Positions 47,691-57,302 of a stretch of 64,000 nt of DNA are shown here, in pieces; positions within the stretch are counted from its first letter, which is position 1; each line of letters starts with the position of its first letter. Under the pieces are notes generated by a model. The model did no database searches. It was not told the origin of the DNA and worked only from the letters and a program-made list of their open reading frames with translations. The stretch lies in assembly GCA_018398815.1 (NCBI GenBank), contig CM031600.1:57406529-57470528 (forward strand), written 5' to 3'. The translations under genes and the position numbers were made by a program. Source of the stretch: Conus ventricosus (taxonomy: Eukaryota > Mollusca > Gastropoda > Neogastropoda > Conidae).

Positions 47691-49090
47691 TATAGTCTCC
47701 TTTTGCACTATTCCGTCGTTAATTGTTAAACATGTATTTACTGTTGATTGAAAGTTGACAAAATGTTTTCTTATTTCCTTGCTCTGCCTACAAAACGTCC
47801 TGAATCTCGGCCTTGGTGGCTGTGGCAGTCTCCTATCTTGTCGCCTAACTTCTGAAGGCCAAATATTGAGGCCACTCCTCTCTCCACATTTCACCATACA
47901 TTGTGTGCAAACGCCAGCCAGCAGCCTAACACAATAGAAGTACGTTTCCATATATGCTTCCATTCTTTGATTTAAAATCGCCACCTGCATTTCGATGCCA
48001 AATGGCTTTCTCTAACCATACGTGCCCTTACTAAGCTGTAATTAAAATGCTTTTGTTGTTCGGTAATATTGGTGTATTTCTAAATAGGCTTTATAGATTT
48101 CTCAGTTCGAGGGTACGCTGGGTCTCCAATTAGCACTGTGGGACCTCATCGTCTCCAGAAATAGCCTCTTGGGCTTGTGGGGAATAAAGGGGTAACCTCT
48201 GCTGCATGACAAAAACACAGGAGAATTGTGGAAGACACGGGCGTCATGTCATGCCCGGCACTCCAACGCTAAAAACATCAACGAATAAATATTCGATGGT
48301 CTACAATGCACTGCGCATTTATTGTGTACAGAGGGCCTTTCCGGTTGCAAAAATCGGTTTCTACAATGCGCTGGTGGTGATAATTGGATCTGAGTGCCAT
48401 CAATGGCTCCAATGCAATGTGGAAAGGAAAATCCCCACCTCTCTGAAACCGTTTATTCACTTCTTGACATCGTTCTCCTTATGGAAATTAATCATTTCAG
48501 GCATTAGGTGATCGACAATTGCACAGGGGTCACACGGCGGGTCAGCCACACAAACAGTTTGCTTCGACACACCAAACACATTGCACTGTCTGTAGTCAGC
48601 TCCAGATGCTAAATGATACAAACACAATGCAAACTCTATGTAGCACTGTTAGTGGCTTACGCCATCGTGAGCGTTTGGCGTGAAATGCGGTCGCAGACGT
48701 TCACACAGCACCACAAATGTACCATGTGTAATTCTGAAACTCTCGCCACTGCTCATCAGTGTACGTTGTAGAACATTGCGTTGCCACCAATCTTGAGATG
48801 TTGGAACACACCAAACACTTCTCGGTCGAGGAACTGGATAACCAGGAATTGTTGCATAAAACTTGCAAGCCATTTTCTTTGTGCAGCATAAAAAAACCTT
48901 CTCCGTTCGATTTGCACTCTCCTGAAAAATGCATATTTTCGCGCTCTACGTTGTCGTCTTCGATTCTCATCCAAGTGTAGGTGAAAGGAAACACACGTGG
49001 CCCTTGGAAGCGGCCATGTTGCATTCCGTAGGCGTTTCGGGTCAACTTTCCAGGTCAGCGTGGCCGAGCGGGTGGCATATGTAAACACAA
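47690..49090 (-). pseudogene. Harbinger-type (DDE_Tnp_4) transposase, frameshifted
   Basis: Cut-and-paste transposase. N-terminal frame at 48756-49088 carries an Arg-rich region and FREQ-type helical pieces; the next frame gives VPTSQDWWQRNVLQRTLMSS and FRITHGTFVVLCERLRPHF near 48720-48800. Then HLASGADYRQCNVFGVSKQT near 48570-48610, a helix-turn-helix-like block before the catalytic domain in this family. The catalytic Asp region (near 48410) is spread over frames. C-terminal part 47690-48000 is poorly conserved. No second (Myb-like) Harbinger gene was found. Confidence 0.65.
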
Positions 49091-49474
49091 CACCGCGCCG
49101 CGCTCATACCGTTCTCGGCGCGGGATGGGCCCGCCTACATATGTAAACAACCTAATATGAGGGGGGGAAAATCCGCTCGATTTGCATACTTCTATCTATG
49201 TTCATTTGGCCGAGCTGAGCATGGATGAAAACTTGTAGTTTGATGGGAAGGCACTCAAATGTTTTTAAGAGCTCTCCGTCAGGGAAAGCTAGTGATATTG
49301 CGATTATTGAAATTATACAATTCCCTAATTTAACAGTTTACAAGATTAGTTTGTGGAAGGGTTCGGATCATTTAATATAAAATTGCAGACCAAAACCAGG
49401 AAAGTCGTGAAATGTGATACCTTACACATTGTTTTGGAAATAAATTAATAAGCTGCCCCCCCCCAATACTAAAA

Positions 49475-50345
49475 ATAGTCGCGTGGGCCAGAAGAAACAG
49501 GAGTTAATTAGCGCCTTGTTAAGTGTTAACTTTAGATTAAAAGACCTTGCAGACGTTGCGACTGTGAACGATGGTGTGATAGGCGCTTTGTATGGGTTTT
49601 GAGTACAATTTTAGTTGGTGTTTATAAACGTAAAGAGGTTAGCGACAGCAAAAAGTTTCCTAAACTAGAACAATGCGCAATCTAGAAGCATATAATGTTG
49701 GCCAGTATGAATATAAAATAGTACGAAAACTCTGGTGACTTCAAAAGGCACTTAGAACCATATTTAGAATGGGAAATTATAAATTTGATTTCATAAGCCC
49801 ATTTACATTTTTTAGGCCGTCAAAAAGTTTCAGAAAAGCATTCTAACTCTGGCCCTTACATGGTAAGTCTTATGCAGACGACAATAGCCGGGAAAAGAAA
49901 TTGAAATAACCCGTATGGAAAAATTAAACAGTACATCCTCCACAGAAAAGAAAACGGTTTTAAAAAAGCTTTTACAATATTACAGTTCTTTCCAAGCAGA
50001 AAAATTAGGAGACACGTTCACTATGATATTTGAAATTCGTCTTTAATGATGTGGAGAGGGATGGGGTTGTGGGAGTTTAGTGACGTCCTTATATAAGGAT
50101 TTCTTTTAGCTGGCAAAACTTAGGACGTTTTTAAACGTCTTACGTTACCATCGTCGTTCTTCACAATGGTGAGGATATTAAGATCATAACAACAAGCTAC
50201 AAAATCAATGTTGTCGTAAATAGAAAACAATATTACAGAAACTGAATGGGATTAATCTTACAACATTTAGGCCTCATAGGGGGTTTTATTATACTGAACA
50301 AGTTTTGACGGAGAGTATGTTAAAAAATAATAAATGGATTTAGAT
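49475..50345 (+). pseudogene. Gene Q, copy B
   Basis: Counterpart of 21024-21853 with the same neighbours. The ATG of copy A reads ATAG here, so the start is lost or miscalled. Pieces LKDLADVA, HLEPYLEW and VLHNGEDIK survive. Many one-base indels. Confidence 0.7.
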
Positions 50346-50366
50346 AATTCTGTTATTAAACTTGTG

Positions 50367-50944
50367 CAGTTAAACTTTATGACAAAACCCCCTCATTGTT
50401 CATAATTTGTGGACTGAATGGTTGTGGAAAACTATATTTGTCCTCGACCTATTACAAACATTTATCCGCTATAATTTTGATCCATATTGTGATTTTCTGT
50501 CCAACCACTTTAATGGAACAAGCACTATCATGATAGAAGGTTTTTTGGAAGCTGATGACATATTTTTAGTTGATCCTAGCAATAAATGCGTGAGTGGTCT
50601 AGAAACACTTTTATAAAGTGTTTTGAAGGAACGCAGACATTATTTTTATAGATGACATGTTCAGCAGAAAGAGAATAGCTTAAAAAGAGAAACACTTTGT
50701 CAAACTAGCTTCAGTGAAGACATGCTGGGATAAGTGTGTGGATTTTATGCCGAAATATAATTCGGTTTTAAAAAGACTTTAGAGAACAGTTTTATAGCTG
50801 TTAGTTTTTTTTCACAGGAAAGGACAGAGACTCACTTTGATGTATGTTTGCGCGAAATGATGTTTTTGAAAATGATCAAGGAAAAACATAGGATTAAGCC
50901 CAACCTAAAATCTTAAAAAGTTTAGTAAATTAGTTTTTTGAAAA
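50367..50944 (+). pseudogene. A32-like packaging ATPase, copy B
   Basis: Counterpart of 21870-22430. The start codon region is altered (cttgtgcag instead of an ATG followed by gagcag). The Walker A stretch is changed to GLNGCGK-type and the frame is shifted through it; LVDPSNK and a Walker B-like TLFL/DD segment follow. Inactive as written. Downstream, the AGAGAACAGG motif at 50978 matches the border of the 59-bp array in copy C. Confidence 0.8.
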
Positions 50945-51636
50945 CAGATAACCTCACAGTATGTTGTTTGTAGGTAGAGAACAGGGAAAACACCGATTCT
51001 GGTGGTCGTCGGTTGAGACGGGTGAGCGGGCAAGCCGGGTGAGACAGGGGAGACGGGTGAGCCAGTACGGTTCATGGGTTTTCACTGTTCTCTGCCCTGT
51101 TTTTCTTTTTCTTTTTTTTTCTTTTTTTTTTCCTTTCTCTTTCCCTCGCTTTCTTTCGTAACCACCCATCAGAGATAACCTTCCTAGAAAAAGCTTTTTT
51201 TTTCTTTTCTTTTTTTAAAAAAGTTTTCTGTCAGTTTGTTTGTCTTGCGCTGTTGTTTTTTATTCCTTTTTTTCCCTCTCTTTCTTTCTTACACCCCCGT
51301 CAGACATAACCTACCTCGAGAAGCTAGTTATTTGTTTTTTCTTTTTTGGTAAAGTATTTGTCGCTTGTTTGTTTTTGTGTGTTGGTTGTTGTTTCTTTCT
51401 TGCCCTTTTTTTTTTACGCCAATTAGAGATAGCTTTCAACGGAAACTACTTTCTTTTTTTTTCTTAAGTTTTTGTTAGTTTCTTTGGTACTGTTTGTTTT
51501 CTTCTTCTTTCTTTTGATTCTCTTTTTTCTTTCTTTCGTCCTTTTGTTTGCTTTGTTTCTTTTTTCTTTTTTTGTTGTAGTTGTTGCTGCCTTAGTTCCT
51601 ATCTTCATGTGGCTGGATCTAGTAAGAGTTGCGATC
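50945..51636. repeat. Element end and T-rich ~130-bp repeat, three units
   Basis: 50990-51075 has repeated GGGTGAG-type words. From 51160, three diverged units of about 130 bases (starting near 51160, 51292 and 51416) each carry cagacataacc- or cagagataacc-like words followed by T-rich sequence. No gene. Confidence 0.7.
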
Positions 51637-51736
51637 NNNNNNNNNNNNNNNNNNNNNNNNNNNNNNNNNNNNNNNNNNNNNNNNNNNNNNNNNNNNNNNN
51701 NNNNNNNNNNNNNNNNNNNNNNNNNNNNNNNNNNNN
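51637..51736. other. Assembly gap (100 N)
   Basis: Exactly 100 N between copy B and copy C. Copy C starts at once on the right side, so the left boundary of copy C is not in the assembly. Confidence 1.
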
Positions 51737-51857
51737 GCCCGTCAATCACGGCGTGAAATACTGTAGAGAACAGTAATATGCCGACTCTACCCCACTTGCT
51801 CCTCCACCAAGTTTTTGGGCGAAAGTGGCCTAAAAGCCGCCTTTTCCTGTTCTCTGT

Positions 51858-52320
51858 GTCAAACGTGCATCCATGCCCGTTTGACATAGATATAAAGTCG
51901 CAAGCCCTCTAACTGTGTCAAACGTGCATCCATGCCCGTTTGACATAGATATAAACTACCAAGCCACCTAACTGGGTCAAACGTGCATCCATGCCTGTTT
52001 GACATAGATATAAACTACCAAGCCCTCTAACTGTGTCAAACGTGCATCCATGCCCGTTTGACATAGATATAAACTACCAAGCCACCTAACTGGGTCAAAC
52101 GTGCATCCATGCCCGTTTGACATAGATATAAACTACCAAGCCACCTAACTGGGTCAAACGTGCATCCATGCCCGTTTGACATAGATATAAACTACCAAGC
52201 CACCTAACTGGGTCAAACGTGCATCCATGCCCGTTTGACATAGATATAAACTACCAAGCCACCTAACTGGGTCAAACGTGCATCCATGCCCGTTTGACAT
52301 AGATATAAAGTCGCAAATCC
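51858..52320 (+). repeat. 59-bp tandem array, 8 units, each with a hairpin
   Basis: Units start near 51858, 51917, 51976, 52035, 52094, 52153, 52212 and 52271. Each holds GTCAAACG, 12 bases, then CGTTTGAC, a perfect 8-bp inverted repeat. Direct copies of a CCTTTTCCTGTTCTCTG motif flank the array (about 51839 and 52349). It lies just beyond the 3' end of the ATPase gene and is also present in C' (about 57990-58410). Could act as a terminator, replication or packaging signal of the element; this is inference. Confidence 0.93.
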
Positions 52321-52404
52321 TAGGTTCGGGCTAGGGCGACCTAGAATGCCCCTTTTCCTGTTCTCTGACAAGTAAGACTTCAATAACCAAAAAATAACGA
52401 TTAT

Positions 52405-53015
52405 CTACAAACAAACATACTGTGCAGGGTTATCTGTTTTTAATACTAATTTACTAAACTTTTCAGATTTCAGTTTTTGTTTAATCCTATGTTTTTCCTG
52501 GTCATTTTCAATAACATCATTTTCGCGCAAACATTCTTCAAATGAGTCTCTGTCTTTCATGTGAAATAAAACTACAGTCTTTAACTGTTCTCTAAAGTCT
52601 TTTAAAACCGAGTTATATTTCTGGCATAAAATCCACACACTTATCCAGCATGTCTTCCGCTGAAAGCTAGTTTCGACAAAGTGTTTCTCTTTTTAACTAT
52701 GTCTCTTTCTGCCGAACAGTCATCTATAATAAATAGTGTCTGCGTTCCTTCAAACAGTCTATAAAACTGTTCTAAACACTCACTCAGTTTATTGCTAGGA
52801 TTAACTAAATATATGTCATCATCTGTCCATATAAACCTTCTATCATGATATGCTTTGTTCCATTTAAGTGTTGGACAGAAAACCACAATATGATTAAAAT
52901 TATAACGATAAACTGTTTGTAACAGGTCGAGGATAAATATTGTTTTTCCACAACCAGTCTGCCCACAAATCAATGAGCAATGAGGAGTTTTTGTCATAAA
53001 GTTTAACTGCTCCAT
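52405..53015 (-). pseudogene. A32-like packaging ATPase, copy C (best preserved)
   Basis: About 203 residues, start MEQLNFMTK at 53015. Walker A GQTGCGKT at residues 18-25; LDLLQTVYRYNF next; LVNPSNKLSECLEQF near residue 80; Walker B TLFIIDDC near residue 100; then SKLAFSGRHAG. One single-base loss near 52640 shifts the frame; the rest (WILCQKYNSVLKDF, HMKDRDSFEECLREN) is complete to a stop at 52405. The QKYNS region is the sensor-like block seen in this ATPase family. Genes Q and P lie upstream on the same strand. Confidence 0.92.
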
Positions 53016-53030
53016 GTTTTATAACAGAGT

Positions 53031-53887
53031 TTAATCTAATCCAGTTATTATTTTTATCATACTCTCCGTCAAAACTTGTTCAGTATAATAAAACCCTATG
53101 AGGCCTAAATGTGTAAGATTAATCCAATTTAGTTCTGTAAGATTGTTTCTATTTAAGTCAACATTGATTTTGTTGCTTGTTGTTATGATCTTAATATCCT
53201 CGCCATTGTGAAGAACGACGATGGTAACGTTAAGGCGTTTAACGTCTAAGTTTTGCCAGCTAATATTAATTCCTTTTATAAGGTCATCACTAACGCCCAC
53301 AACCCCATCCCTCTCCACATCTTTAAAGACAGAAATTTCAAATATTATTGTGAACGTGTCTCCTAATTTTCTGCTTGGAAAGAACTGTAATTTTGTAGAA
53401 GCTTTTTTTACAACTGTTTCTTTTCTGTGGAGGATGTACTGTTTTTTTCCCATACGGCGTTATTTCAATTTCTTTCCGACTATTGTCGTCTGGCATAAGA
53501 CTTACATGTAAAGGGCCAGAGTTGAATGCTTTTCTGAAACTTTTTTGACGGCTAAAATATGTAAATGGGCTTATGAATACAAATTTTATGTCCCATTCTA
53601 AATATGGTTCTAAGTGCCATTTGAGGTCAGGTTTTCGAACTATTTTTATTCATACTGGCCAACATTATTTGCCTCTAGATTGTGCAGTTGTTCTAGTTTA
53701 GGAAACTTTTTGCTGTCGCCAACCTCTTTGCGTTTATAATCACCATCTTAGTGTACTCAAAACCATACAAAGCGCCTATCTCACCGTTCTGTTCAAAGTC
53801 CGCAACGTCTGCAAGGTCTTTTAATTCTAAAGTTATACACCTCACAGGAGCTAATGTAACTCCCGATTCTTCTGGCCCACGCGACAT
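53031..53887 (-). pseudogene. Gene Q, copy C
   Basis: About 285 residues, start MSRGPEESGVTLAP at 53887. Frame intact to about 53750, broken, regained by 53645, and intact in the last 140 residues. Blocks EIGALYGFEYTK, GPLHVSLMPDDNSRKEIEI, KLGDTFTIIFEISVFKDV, VTIVVLHNGEDIK and LNRNNLTELNWINLTHL. Only two or three indels separate it from a full frame. Fifteen bases lie between its stop and the ATPase start, the spacing of a co-transcribed cluster. Confidence 0.75.
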
Positions 53888-53903
53888 ATTTTTTAGTAGC
53901 GTA

Positions 53904-54592
53904 TTATTTTATTTCTAAAACAATGTGTAGGTTATCGCATTTTACAACTTTTCCTGCTTTGTCTTTGATTTTTATATTAAATGATCCGACCCTCCCACAA
54001 ACTAAATCTTTTAAACTGTAAATTAGGGAATTGTATAATTTCATAATCGCAATATGCAGCTTTCCCTGATGGAAGAGCTCTTAAAACAGTTGAGGGCCTT
54101 CCGTCATATAAGTTTTCATCAGTGCTCAGCTCATCCAAATGAACATAGAGTAATGAATGTAATGCAAGATCGAGCGGACTTTCCCCCTCATAAGTAGTTT
54201 TGGTTGGTGTAACTCTAAATCTATAATTGTTAGCCGTAAAGCCTAACATTTTAGCTAGCTCTTTATCAAAATAGTAACCTCCTTCTTCTTCAGGCTTGAA
54301 TGTTAACATTGTTTTCAGATTTGCATTGTTAAGTTTGAGAGTAATGTCAAAGTTACTCATTGCTTCTTTTAGTGAGCAAAACCCGTAATAACCATCAGGT
54401 ATTGTTAACTGGCTAACTTTGTTCCTGATTTGTCACTTTTAGAACCGTATTATTCTCCTTGGCTTCGCTTATATTAAACCATACGACTTTGTAGAATATT
54501 TCATGGAGCGCGACCGTTTTGGCCCCGCAATTGTTATCAATAGCATGTTCTAAAAACAAAGGACGGTCTTGAGTTGTTATTGTTACAAACAT
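53904..54592 (-). pseudogene. Gene P, copy C
   Basis: About 229 residues, start MFVTITTQDR at 54592 and divergent from gene M 18 bases away. Block HEIFYKVVWFNI near 54490, then a one-base loss near 54435, then a long open stretch from DGYYGFCSLKEA to FPNLQFKR. Another slip occurs near 54000, before the C-terminal VLEIK. YVHLDELSTDENLYDGRPS is in the middle. Candidate penton-like or minor capsid protein by context only. Confidence 0.75.
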
Positions 54593-54610
54593 TTTTAAAA
54601 CAAATTAAAA

Positions 54611-55797
54611 ATGAGTGCATTCAAATATACTAATGCAAAATATTCTGTTGGGCCACACTACAATCTTAAAAATATAACAACTGATACTCTTGTCATTTCT
54701 GCGACCCAAAATGACACCTTTCAAGTAAAGGTGAGTACGCCATTAAACAGATATCTTAACCCCCCTTTTAAAAAAAAGACTACATCGCAAAAGTGTGGTT
54801 TAGTCATCCGATGCAGTTTTATCAGAACCATTTTAAACTTTGCTGTGTTTGTGCATCAACTGGGGTGGAGTGGCGTATGCTGATCACTTAAATCATCCTG
54901 TTCCTTTGGTGAGGTCAGTGTGAACAGATTTCATTTCTATTACACCTTCAAAACGTATTTTGTCTGAATTGCAAGCACCATTACCAAATGACAAACCGTT
55001 TATCCATTCAGCAACAGAATAGACATGAAGGTTTTTGAAAGGATCTGTAACGAATTTAATATTAACATCAAGACGGGACTTTAGACAAAAGTTGGATCCT
55101 AATCATGGTCTAGGCACCCCTTATTTTTGGGGCGTTCACAAAAAAGGATAACTATGACTGGGCATCATCCTTTCAAATCTTTCTTTTCCAGGCATAACTG
55201 CTGAGCCGGGTCCATAGAGCAAGAGCATAAAACAGCATGGACAACATTTATCTTAGACTCTTCTAAGGGCCTAACAAAAGCAGGAATGAAACGAAAAAAC
55301 GACTCTATTCGTACTTACGTTTGGTGTTTGCTAGGTTCGCAAAAGCACAGGCAAATCAAGCATAACTAAATCCTTCTACTGGCTTTGATGCCAAAAAAAA
55401 TTTACTTAGCAAATTTAGAGGACGCCATTAATTCTACAGTTGATTGCCTTCAAGTATTAAAAGGTACCAAAATGTTTTACAATACGCAAGATCGAAAGTA
55501 GCTTTGCTGTTGGCACTGGTTTATACATGCTGCCTTCTGACCTCAGACTCCAGATAGGTACAATAATAAACTATAATAATGAAATTCTTATAGCAGGCAA
55601 TGAACAAAAGGGTTTGGGGAAAAAAACGACATAAATTCTGAGCCAGTAAATTACAAACAATAAAAGAACACCCAAGATTAAGTCATCCAAATCCCCGAAG
55701 TCCAAACCCCAAAAGTCATTGAAGACTCAGCAAAGCTCGCGGACTCCGTTCGGGGATGACCATGAATATGAAAGACAGCGCTTTTTTCTTGGATTAA
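54611..55797 (+). pseudogene. Gene M, copy C
   Basis: Start MSAFKYTNAKYSVGPHYNL at 54611; open for about 75 residues, then broken near 54840-54880 within the QNQLNFAV-type block. RMDMKVFERI-like, SIRTYVWCLLGSQ and GTGLYMLPSDLRLQIGT pieces follow in changing frames, and the stop lies near 55797. Roughly 395 codons, as in copy A. A P-K/V-rich segment near 55680-55730 probably forms a flexible tail. Confidence 0.78.
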
Positions 55798-55807
55798 CTG
55801 GCCTAGA

Positions 55808-56985
55808 TTACTTGGTCTTTATCTTACTAAATAGTAACCCACTATTACAAGAACTAATGTCCATAAGTGCTCGGCCATAAAGCCAACACTTTGCTTGCAG
55901 TAGACAAAAGCCAGCTGACAATACTCCCCAATATGCCAGGGAAAGAGTCTATAGCTTTACCGGCTAATTTTTTTAATAAATCCGCAAGATGATCAAGCTG
56001 TTTTTTTACCCATGATTTATCAGGCGGCGATGGGAGGCGATGGCGACGGAGGCACTGAACTTTTGCTACCACCACCTGTAATAGCCATCACCAGTGTACT
56101 TATTGCAAATCCTAAGGCCGTTATACCTTGCTAATGTGACGCCTTGCTCTCTAAACAGCGTTCGTATTCGTTCTGCTAGTGTCGTGTCTTCATATAAAAT
56201 TTTTCGATAGTTTCTCTTATTCTTCACTTTAGTTCGTAATTGGTCTCGGTTTGTAGTAGCAAATTCCCAGTCTTGCTGATCTTTCTTGTTCAAGATTTTT
56301 TAGTCTTTGGGCTATTCTTTCTTTAATCCAAGCCCTACGACGGTCGTCAGATCAGCGATTTTTCTTTTTCTCTTTTTATATGCTCATCTAGTTCACCTAG
56401 TTTTGCTAAATTTTTAATTCGCCCTGATGCTTCTCAAACATGATCAAGGGCCGTTATTCTCGCATGGTACGGTGGTCGTGTATAGTCTTTAATGCTGTTT
56501 CTTTTGAAAAACGGTTTCTGCTTTCTAAATTTCATTTATTAAATTTTACTCCGATTGATTTAATCTTAAGTTCCATGTTTTGTATTTGGTTTGCTGTTGG
56601 GAGTTCCTGCAGTGTTTTTTGAAGTTTTGCTACTGATCCTTATCTAATTTTGTTTAGAATGCAAGGCGATTTTTGATCTTTCACACGAGTCTTTGTATAT
56701 TGTACTTTGGCTAAAAACTTGATGGTCTGTTTAAATTGTAAGCCGAAACAAGTTGCCTTTGATCGTTTTTTACAGACAATGATCACTTTAATTCAAAATC
56801 TTGGGTCTATAATTTCGGGGGTTCTTGACCTAAACCCTTTTGTTAAAATGATTTAACTTTACTTTCTGTTAATTCATGCCGCATTGAAGCATTGAGCGAT
56901 GCCGTGTCAAAGGGATCATTTCACTCATGTCGTCTCCAGGATCAAAAAAAACATAATCTTCTTCATCTTCCAAATTTCCCGCCAT
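55808..56985 (-). pseudogene. Gene T, copy C (reference copy of the membrane protein)
   Basis: About 392 codons, start MAGNLEDEEDYVFFDPGDDM at 56985, an acidic N-terminus. Then a charged, coiled-coil-like region (NYRKILYEDTTLAERIRTLF near 56190), a hydrophobic segment GFAISTLVMAITGGG near 56090, a Gly/Pro-rich linker, KKQLDHLADLLKKLAGKAID near 55960, and a C-terminal hydrophobic region IVSWLLSTASKV plus LWTLVLVIVG. About ten indels break it. Two membrane segments and a long helical domain suggest a virion membrane or fibre-like protein; I do not know its function. Confidence 0.72.
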
Positions 56986-57035
56986 GTTTTTAAATAATTA
57001 ATTTTTTATTTTGCTTCATAAAATGTCACAAGCAC

Positions 57036-57270
57036 ATGGCTCGATTCTTGACCGCATAGAAGATTGAAAGAACCCTTTGGGGGTGAAGGGAAATAACGGA
57101 CTATTACTGTTCCAAATAATCCATCTACTATTGATGCAGATCAAATTCTTACTGTCAAATTTCCAGACCTAGGAGCAAATGACGTGTTGTGCCAGGCTCT
57201 GCGCGTCTTACTTTCAAAATAGCGCTCGTCTAAAAAAGACCCAACAGAACAGTTGTACAGAATCTGGGGC

Positions 57271-57275
<5 letters not shown>
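57036..57275 (+). pseudogene. Capsid candidate, copy C, cut off after ~75 codons
   Basis: Start MARFL at 57036, 50 bases from divergent gene T. FPDLGANDV-like and TEQLYRIWG-like pieces match the N-terminal part of 42760-44031. The homology stops at a 26-base T run (57277-57302), while C' continues through the same gene. This is either a real truncation or a misjoin. Confidence 0.65.

Positions 57276-57302
<27 letters not shown>

Larger units (their letters stand above)
46842..49159 (-). mobile_element. PIF/Harbinger-like DNA transposon
   Basis: About 2.3 kb absent from gene P in copies A and C. Ends: tagggtgtttacata on the left and, reversed, taggttgtttacata on the right (14 of 15 match). 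Three bases ATA flank each end, but comparison with copy A shows a short loss of target sequence, so a clean target duplication is not proven. Holds a broken transposase (minus strand) and an AT-rich tandem repeat. A second tgtttacatat motif lies near 49074-49084. Confidence 0.75.
46471..49448 (+). pseudogene. Gene P, copy B, interrupted by a DNA transposon
   Basis: The N-terminal third (46471-46841) and the C-terminal part (49160-49448) of gene P are separated by a 2.3-kb insertion. The start codon position reads TTG here instead of ATG. About 33 bases of gene P present in copy A (from catagattt to acttatgag) are missing at the insertion site. C-terminal pieces DENL, SGKAS and VLEIN remain. 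Non-functional as it stands. Confidence 0.75.

Noticed and set aside
48206..48511. 101-residue plus-strand frame
   Set aside because: Opposite strand of the transposase; the family motifs are on the minus strand.
49040..49084. tRNA-like A box (TGGCCGAGCGG near 49061) suggesting a tRNA or SINE
   Set aside because: No matching B box, no cloverleaf and no tail downstream; it lies in the subterminal region of the Harbinger-like transposon.
51858..52320. CRISPR-like array with hairpin repeats
   Set aside because: The 59-bp units repeat in full; the sequence between hairpins is not unique.
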